Shown: one piece after another, positions 6,448 through 10,852 of the stretch
How the letters are laid out: each line of letters begins with the position of its first letter
Position numbering within the stretch: position 1 is the first letter of the stretch
Origin: an uncultured Granulosicoccaceae bacterium
Lineage (GTDB): Bacteria > Pseudomonadota > Gammaproteobacteria > Granulosicoccales > Granulosicoccaceae
NCBI GenBank assembly: GCA_937951695.1
Contig: CALFBL010000189.1
Span: forward strand, 1-10,852
Direction: 5' to 3'
DNA length: 10,852 nucleotides
Position numbers and translations under genes: made by a program
Notes under the pieces: generated by a model
What the model was told of the DNA's origin: nothing
The model's input: only the letters and a program-made list of their open reading frames with translations
Databases searched by the model: none

Positions 6448-7662
6448 ATGAAAACACTTGGTAAACTGTCAATATCAATTTTGTGCGCAAGTATGGCATT
6501 AACTGCTCGTGCGGATATCGTTACTGACTGGAATATTGTTGCGACGGATATAATTTACGACGCAATAAAACCACCACCACCGGCTTATCGGGCTTTGGCA
6601 ATGGTTCAAACGAGTGTCTATGTTGCGGCTAACGCAATTACTAAAAAATACGCGCCATTAATCGATGTTTCCGCCACAAAACATGCGTCCATAGAAGCTG
6701 CTGTTGCCTCTGCAAGCCGAGAATCGTTGATTGCCTTGCTGCCTGACCATGCCGAAGCGATTGACACGATATATCAAACTGAAATTGCCAAATTGCCTAA
6801 CGACGAAACGCTTACAGCGGGTATTGAAGTGGGTATCAACGCTGCTCGAGCTGTGGCTGAAATGCGTTCTGGTGACAAACCCTCGCTTGCCAATGACTAT
6901 CGACCTGTGACCACTGCAGGGATATATGTGCCAACTATCGTTCCTGCGGCAGTAGGATGGGCCGAATCCCGTGACCCCTGGGCGCTGGAAAGCACCAGTC
7001 AGTTTCGCCCCGGGCCGCCTCCAGAGTTATCCAGCAAACGCTGGGCGGATGATTACAATGAAATACTGCAACTCGGTGCGGCAGATAGCACTGCGCGTAC
7101 CGATGAACAGACGGCCGCAGCACTGTTCTGGCAGGCGACCGCCCCCAAGGTGTATTTCCCCGTGGTTCGATCCATTACCGCTCAGCCGGGGCGCGACCTG
7201 ACTCGCAATTCCCGTGTGCTAGCTGCAGCGAGTCAGGCAGGTGACGATGCGCTTGCGGCTGTTTTCGATGCCAAGCACACCTATCAATTCTGGCGTCCCT
7301 TCACTGCGATTCGTAACGGTGATCAGGACGGTAATGAAGCAACCACCAGACGTGCAGACTGGAATCCTCTGATCAGCACACCTATGCATCCCGAGTATCC
7401 ATGTGCGCACTGCATCGTCGCTTCAGCCATTGGTAACGTGATTAGAATTGACTTGGGCTCCGAGCCTGTTCCGATGCTGAAAACATCCAGCCCTGCAGAT
7501 GCTGATGTTACTCGGAGCTGGGACAGTGTTGACGCCTTTATTCAGGAAGTTTCGAATGCCCGTATCTGGGAGGGAGTCCACTACCGTAACTCTGCAGAAG
7601 TCGCGCAAACAATGGGTCAGAAAGTTGCAGGAGCAGTAGCAGAGTCGTTGTCGATGCGGTAG
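6448..7662 (+). CDS. Secreted vanadium-dependent haloperoxidase / PAP2 superfamily protein
   Basis: I place the start at 6448, giving 404 residues. AAGAAGG lies 7 bases upstream and the product then begins with a clean signal peptide (MKTLGKLSISILCASMALTARA, cleavage near residue 22). An upstream in-frame ATG (6394) would add 18 non-signal residues and lacks a good binding site. Vanadate/phosphate-site motifs are in order: K276-x6-R283-P (KHTYQFWRP), HPEYPCAHC (314-322, with the His of the usual PSGH block at 321), and R372-x5-H378 (RIWEGVH). Spacings match the vanadium chloroperoxidase pattern, but the Ser-Gly of PSGH is Cys-Ala. The family oxidises halides with peroxide or acts as acid phosphatase; sequence alone does not decide. 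A regulator gene and a secreted DUF4242 protein precede it, and a shared pathway is likely but unproven. Confidence 0.85.
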   Translation: MKTLGKLSISILCASMALTARADIVTDWNIVATDIIYDAIKPPPPAYRALAMVQTSVYVAANAITKKYAPLIDVSATKHASIEAAVASASRESLIALLPDHAEAIDTIYQTEIAKLPNDETLTAGIEVGINAARAVAEMRSGDKPSLANDYRPVTTAGIYVPTIVPAAVGWAESRDPWALESTSQFRPGPPPELSSKRWADDYNEILQLGAADSTARTDEQTAAALFWQATAPKVYFPVVRSITAQPGRDLTRNSRVLAAASQAGDDALAAVFDAKHTYQFWRPFTAIRNGDQDGNEATTRRADWNPLISTPMHPEYPCAHCIVASAIGNVIRIDLGSEPVPMLKTSSPADADVTRSWDSVDAFIQEVSNARIWEGVHYRNSAEVAQTMGQKVAGAVAESLSMR

Positions 7663-7985
7663 CCATATATTCGCTGTCGCAATAGTCCCGATTCATATCA
7701 TTCCGCGTGTGGGTGTTGTAAAAGTCATTGCCTTGCTGTTGCAGCAGAAATTCCGACGCGTGAGCGAGTCTAACTTCGGCTTTTCAACTTGCTTACGCTT
7801 CGGGCTTTCTGCAAAAAACGTAACGCAGGATTTTACGACACCTTCCGGCTTTGGGGAGGGCCGTGTCCCAACGCTATGGAAAGTGCCCACCGCAATTAGT
7901 ACGAACTAATTCAGCGATTCAATCCTCTTGAATATTCAATTATCAGATAGTTCTTTTTGTTTTGGACAGTTGCGTAAACCGACTT
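7663..7985. other. Intergenic region with a block open on both strands
   Basis: No recognised gene. Between about 7693 and 7909 both strands are open for 65-66 codons. The - strand reading (SPKRKQVEKPKLDSLTRRN) and the + strand reading overlap almost fully, and neither has a clear ribosome binding site or family match. The block contains a short imperfect repeat (TTCGGCTTTTC and TTCGGGCTTTC). It may be an intergenic repeat family; a genome-wide search would show this. Nothing resembling a T-tract terminator follows the gene ending at 7662. Confidence 0.3.
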
Positions 7986-8200
7986 CTAGATCTCAGACTT
8001 TTCGAGTAATACTTTTGAGGAAAAACCCTGCGTCCCCAGATCTTCACGAACGTGATACAAACGCCCCGTCTCGACATTTGCGTCGAGGTGGCCATTGAGA
8101 ATGAACTGGTAGTTCTCTTTCAAATCCAGTTCGGTTGTAAATCGGTCAGTTGCATCAACAAAGCCACTCAGACTGTATCCGTGTACACGTGCTATCGCTC
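7986..8200 (-). pseudogene. Possible 3' fragment of an unidentified gene
   Basis: The - strand reads SLSGFVDATDRFTTELDLKE, then YQFILNGHLDANVETGRLYH, then VREDLGTQGFSSKVLLEKSE to a TAG at 7986. It is balanced and protein-like and recalls the strand pattern of PPC-type beta-sandwich domains ('GxVDxxDxFxxxL...YxFxLxG...L'), but I cannot assign a family. The open frame continues to 8447, but that part lies antisense to the clear + strand gluconate-dehydrogenase relic and contains a run of eight Thr from a hexanucleotide repeat, so it is a shadow. If real, this is the C-terminal end of a gene that lost its 5' part. Confidence 0.3.
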
Positions 8201-8771
8201 TACCGCCGGCAAAAGATCTTGGGCTTGGCGACAGCTTTCTAGTGGTAGTGGTAGTGGTAGTGGTTTTCTTGCATCGAGCACCGCTACCTAGGTTGTTGAA
8301 GTCAAAGCACTGCAACCGCAGAGCATGGCAACACTTGTACAAATGGCACGAGACGTCTATCCCCATGACACATTCGGCAACGAGCTGTAGGCAATCTCGG
8401 TTAAAAACCATGACGACACAGCGGAGTAAGACGAGCAAGACGAGCAATCTAAATCAATGATTGAACAGGGTGTTAGCGATTCGAATGACAAGGCCAAGGC
8501 CGTTGGCTAACTCGATTACGTTTCGACAGACTGGGAATCAGAACGCGTGGAAATAGTACGCGCCGTGGAGGACACAGACTTTTTTCAAACTATTCGCGGT
8601 GGTCTGGTTGTAGGTTTGTATAGCCAAAAAGCAGTATGGGAACTGCTCGGTTACGAAGGTTCCTGATTTGAAAAACGCGGGTATTTGTTTCGCAGCATTG
8701 ATGATTTTATGTGGCTATGGGTTCACTCAGAAACACACGCTCTCCATCAATCCAACCCGTTTGAGGAATAA
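8201..8771 (+). pseudogene. Gluconate 2-dehydrogenase subunit 3-like protein, broken by five in-frame stops
   Basis: In a single + frame from about 8241 to the natural-looking stop at 8769-8771 one reads VEVKALQPQSMATLVQMARD, VYPHDTFGNEL, TDWESERVEIVRAVEDTDFF, QTIRGGLVVGLYSQKAVWEL, LGYEGS and FEKRGYLFRSIDDFMWL. These match the Gluconate_2-dh3 family (the small subunit paired with GMC-type FAD dehydrogenases). Stops interrupt at 8289 (TAG), 8388 (TAG), 8427 (TAA), 8508 (TAA) and 8664 (TGA), yet the frame is never lost in this span. At the N-terminus a twin-arginine-like RRQKILGLATAF (8204-8239) lies in another frame, suggesting a Tat signal plus one frameshift near the hexanucleotide repeat. 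The relic precedes a GMC relic in the usual order. Not functional as read. Confidence 0.8.
8241..8264 (+). repeat. Hexanucleotide microsatellite (AGTGGT)4
   Basis: Four perfect copies of AGTGGT. In the relic's frame they encode Ser-Gly repeats between the Tat-like signal and the mature domain; on the other strand they give a run of Thr. The repeat sits exactly where the reading frame of the relic changes, so slippage here may have caused the first frameshift. Confidence 0.8.
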
Positions 8772-9112
8772 ATACCAAGACTGCTCCCTATGATTTAAAC
8801 GATAACGCTGTAATGGTTATCATCGGTGCCGGTGGTGGCACCCTGGCCAATGAATTTGCCCAGAAAGGCATTGATGTCCTCGCGTTTGAAGCCGGTGGCC
8901 GACATCTGCCTCCGGATTACCTGAACGATGAATGGGCCAGATTCAGTCAACTGGCCTGGACCGATATGCGCACTGCCTCGGGTAGTTGGCGCGTCGCCAA
9001 AGACTTTGTCAACCTCTTGGCCAGGATTGTCAAGGCAGTCGGTGGTTCCACGGTTCACAGGGCAGGTGCATCCTTGCGCCTACAGGGTAAACGATCGACC
9101 CCGCACAGGTAG
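8772..9112 (+). pseudogene. Truncated GMC-family FAD oxidoreductase (N-terminal fragment)
   Basis: The frame reads TKTAPYDLNDNAVMVIIGAG then GGTLANEFAQKGIDVLAFEAG, SQLAWTDMRTASGSWRVAKD and IVKAVGGSTVHRAGASLRLQ, clearly the FAD-binding N-terminus of a GMC oxidoreductase. These proteins are about 500-600 residues; only about 110 remain before resemblance ends near 9090 and a stop at 9110-9112. The Rossmann glycine block looks shortened (GAGGGTL where relatives have GAGAGGGTL) and the usual Trp of VHWAGAS is Arg. The original start seems lost: a good GAGGAA at 8763-8768 is followed by TAAAT-ACCAAG, as if ATG-ACC-AAG had lost its G. The first remaining in-frame ATG (8813) would cut into the nucleotide-binding strand. 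Its partner small subunit lies directly upstream, also broken. Confidence 0.8.
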
Positions 9113-9266
9113 TGCGCTTCGCCTGATTTTGACGCTTTGTAGTCCACCAACACCACCGGTTTATTCGGTGGGCCCCCTCGGCGTATCCATAACGCGCTTT
9201 GTGTTCTGGGATTGTCTTTATCGGTTTTTAACACTCGGATTGAGCAATCCAGTGCTCTGCAACAGT
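9113..9266. other. Short spacer between the GMC relic and the convergent ABC ATPase gene
   Basis: The region is convergent. A 6-bp stem with 7-base loop (CCACCG-GTTTATT-CGGTGG, 9153-9171) is present but lacks a T-run on either strand. No resemblance to the missing part of the GMC gene was seen. Confidence 0.35.
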
Positions 9267-10406
9267 CTATGACTGATCAAGCCGATGACAGGCCACGCTA
9301 TGCTGCTGCCCCGCATCTTGTCCAAGGCTTTGCTCTGTGCGTATGAGCGGCCGTTCATGCAACTCAGAATGCTGCTTAAGTTCCGGCTCGGTGGTTCTGC
9401 AAATATCGCTTACTAGTGGACAACGACTGGCAAAACGACAACCCGCCGGCAGGTTCATCGCATTCGGTACATCACCCTGAATTACGATGCGTTTTTTTCT
9501 TTGTCGCAGCTCCCGATCTGCCGATGGGACTGCTGACAACAGTGCCTGAGTGTAAGGGTGCAGTGGATTGTTGAACAGGCTTAGCCTGTCAGCGTATTCA
9601 ACAATTTTGCCCATATACATAACGGCAATAGAATCGCACATGTGCTGCACCACGCCCAGATCATGGGAAATGAACAGATAGGTTAAAACATAGTCTTGTT
9701 GTAATTTTCTCAGCAGGTTTAATATTTGTGCCTGTACTGCCACGTCCAGTGCTGATACCGGTTCATCGCAGATAATGAGTTCAGGCTTGGTAACCAACGC
9801 TCTGGCAATACCGATACGCTGACGCTGACCGCCTGAGAATTGATGCGGAAACAGTTTTTTCTGTTCAGGTCGCAGCCCAACCGATTCAAACATCCGATCG
9901 ACAATGCCTTGATGATCTGCTTTGGGTACCGTCTGAAGACTCTCCAGCGGTTCGCGTACGATGTCTTGAGCCTTCAGTCGCGGATTAAGGCTCGAATAGG
10001 GATCCTGAAAAATGAATTGCATCCGAGCGCGGGCAACGCGCAGCTCCTCATCACTGAGTGCCAGCCAATCGGTATCGCCAAGTTTGATGGCTCCTTGGTG
10101 CGCCTTAACCAATTGCGCAACGGCCAGCGCAGCGGTGGTCTTGCCAGAGCCACTTTCACCCACCAATGCCAGCGTTTCTCCCCGGCGGATCGTGAACGAG
10201 ATATCGTCGACCGCGTTCAACCAGAGTTTGGGGGTAAACGGTCCGCGTTTGACAGGAAACCGCACCCGCAGATTTTCAACCTGTAACAACACTGCAGATT
10301 CGAGCACAAGGTTTTTCGACGGGCCAGCCGTTGACTTAACCGTCGCCCCAGCTTTCGAGTCCGACGGTGACGCACCCTCGCCTTGCTCTGCGTATTCCTC
10401 GCTCAC
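9267..10406 (-). CDS. Oligopeptide/dipeptide ABC transporter ATP-binding protein (OppF/DppF type)
   Basis: A 379-residue nucleotide-binding subunit of a peptide importer, acting on the inner face of the membrane. Visible motifs: Walker A GESGSGKTT (83-91), Q-loop FQDP (Gln134), signature SGGQRQRIGIARAL (191-204), Walker B LIICDEP (210-216) with D-loop SALD, and the switch His248 (FISHDLG). The C-terminal oligo_HPY region follows (HPYTQALL at 283-290; CRFASRCPLVSDIC at 323-336; a last Cys at 373). Start is GTG, overlapping the TGA of the upstream ATPase gene by 4 bases (GTGA), which indicates translational coupling; no strong Shine-Dalgarno is visible. The first 38 residues are low-complexity and not typical, so a later start is possible. 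Intact and full length. Substrate could be peptides, nickel or other solutes; the family does not decide. Confidence 0.93.
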   Translation of the reverse strand: MSEEYAEQGEGASPSDSKAGATVKSTAGPSKNLVLESAVLLQVENLRVRFPVKRGPFTPKLWLNAVDDISFTIRRGETLALVGESGSGKTTAALAVAQLVKAHQGAIKLGDTDWLALSDEELRVARARMQFIFQDPYSSLNPRLKAQDIVREPLESLQTVPKADHQGIVDRMFESVGLRPEQKKLFPHQFSGGQRQRIGIARALVTKPELIICDEPVSALDVAVQAQILNLLRKLQQDYVLTYLFISHDLGVVQHMCDSIAVMYMGKIVEYADRLSLFNNPLHPYTQALLSAVPSADRELRQRKKRIVIQGDVPNAMNLPAGCRFASRCPLVSDICRTTEPELKQHSELHERPLIRTEQSLGQDAGQQHSVACHRLDQS

Positions 10407-10852
10407 AGTGTTTCAGCCCGCCAGCAAGCCGATATCTGACTCTTGTCAAAGCGCTGCTCGATGGGACGTTCGCGTAGGCATCGCTCTACAACACGATCGC
10501 AACGCGATGCAAACAGGCATTCGTTCTTACCAAATTCCTGCAAACCAGGAACAATGCCACTCACTTCAGTCAGGGGCGGTCGATGTTCGTCCAATGTTGT
10601 GACCAGATGCGGTACACAGGCAATCAGGCCTTTAGTGTAAGGGTGACGCGGATGATCCAGTACTGTGTTTACATCGCCTTCTTCGATTTTGCGGCCAGCA
10701 TACATAACAATCATACGATCTGCCATCTCAGCCACTACCCCCATGTCGTGCGTGATCATGATGATGGCGGTACCCATGTCCTGTCGTAAGTCCTCCAGCA
10801 AATCAAATATCTGCGCTTGAATCGTGACATCCAGTGCGGTGGTCGGCTCATC
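10403..10852 (-). CDS. Oligopeptide/dipeptide ABC transporter ATP-binding protein (OppD/DppD type), C-terminal part
   Basis: The gene is cut by the right window edge; 149 codons remain, in frame from the edge. It opens inside Walker B (DEPTTALDVTIQAQIFDLL), then the switch His in MITHDMGVVAEMADRM, then the oligo_HPY region with HPRHPYTKGLIACVPHL and the Cys pattern CLFASRCDRVVERC with a further Cys in SACWRAETL. This is the usual first ATPase (OppD/DppD), whose gene precedes OppF/DppF, as here: the two overlap at GTGA. Walker A and the signature lie outside the window. The permease and binding-protein genes are expected further right (upstream). Confidence 0.92.
   Translation of the reverse strand, partial: DEPTTALDVTIQAQIFDLLEDLRQDMGTAIIMITHDMGVVAEMADRMIVMYAGRKIEEGDVNTVLDHPRHPYTKGLIACVPHLVTTLDEHRPPLTEVSGIVPGLQEFGKNECLFASRCDRVVERCLRERPIEQRFDKSQISACWRAETL

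Noticed and set aside
8201..8447. - strand poly-Thr protein (upstream part of the 7986-8447 open frame)
   Set aside because: The Thr run is the complement of the AGTGGT microsatellite, and the segment lies antisense to clearly homologous + strand codons of the Gluconate_2-dh3 relic.
9840..10602. Long + strand open frames opposite the ABC ATPase genes
   Set aside because: Antisense shadows; the - strand carries every Walker and signature motif in frame.

Overview
The window looks like chromosomal DNA of a Gram-negative, probably gammaproteobacterial, environmental bacterium. Evidence is the Sec-type signal peptides, an Opp/Dpp-type peptide importer, a SARP-like regulator carrying TolB-like and TPR parts, and mid-range GC. 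No genus can be fixed from the sequence alone. I saw no rRNA, tRNA or CRISPR array.

Left (1-3000): one intact gene for a small secreted DUF4399 protein (19-486) is followed by about 2.5 kb of gene-poor DNA full of relics. I could read a tyrosine recombinase relic on the + strand (about 901-1418; core-binding domain and catalytic Arg box still legible through stops and a frameshift). On the - strand there is the tail of a Cro/C1-type HTH regulator (about 713-840). A third, unidentified coding-like stretch lies at about 2145-2735. Together they suggest the remains of an integrated mobile element.

Centre (3011-7662): this is the functional core. A 735-residue membrane-anchored regulator (SARP winged helix, BTAD, one transmembrane segment, TolB-like domain, TPRs) runs leftward. 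Diverging from it are a secreted two-domain DUF4242-like protein and then a secreted vanadium-haloperoxidase/PAP2-type enzyme. The shared intergenic region holds three perfectly phased 11-bp direct repeats (5329-5361), the repeat geometry expected for an OmpR/PhoB/SARP-type winged-helix protein. It also holds a 20-bp tandem duplication that ends at the start codon of the DUF4242 gene. The simplest reading is a locally regulated unit: a sensor-regulator spanning the membrane that controls two exported proteins. This is inference.

Right-centre (7663-9266): a second relic region. A gluconate 2-dehydrogenase subunit 3-like gene (8201-8771) survives essentially in one frame but carries five in-frame stops. 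It is followed immediately by a truncated GMC oxidoreductase gene whose start codon appears to be lost by one base. The pair is a dead two-subunit, FAD-dependent periplasmic dehydrogenase operon. A - strand fragment (7986-8200) next to it may be the tail of another gene.

Right end (9267-10852): two - strand ATPase genes of an oligopeptide/dipeptide ABC importer, overlapping by 4 bp (GTGA). The upstream one is cut by the window edge. The rest of the transporter operon presumably lies to the right.
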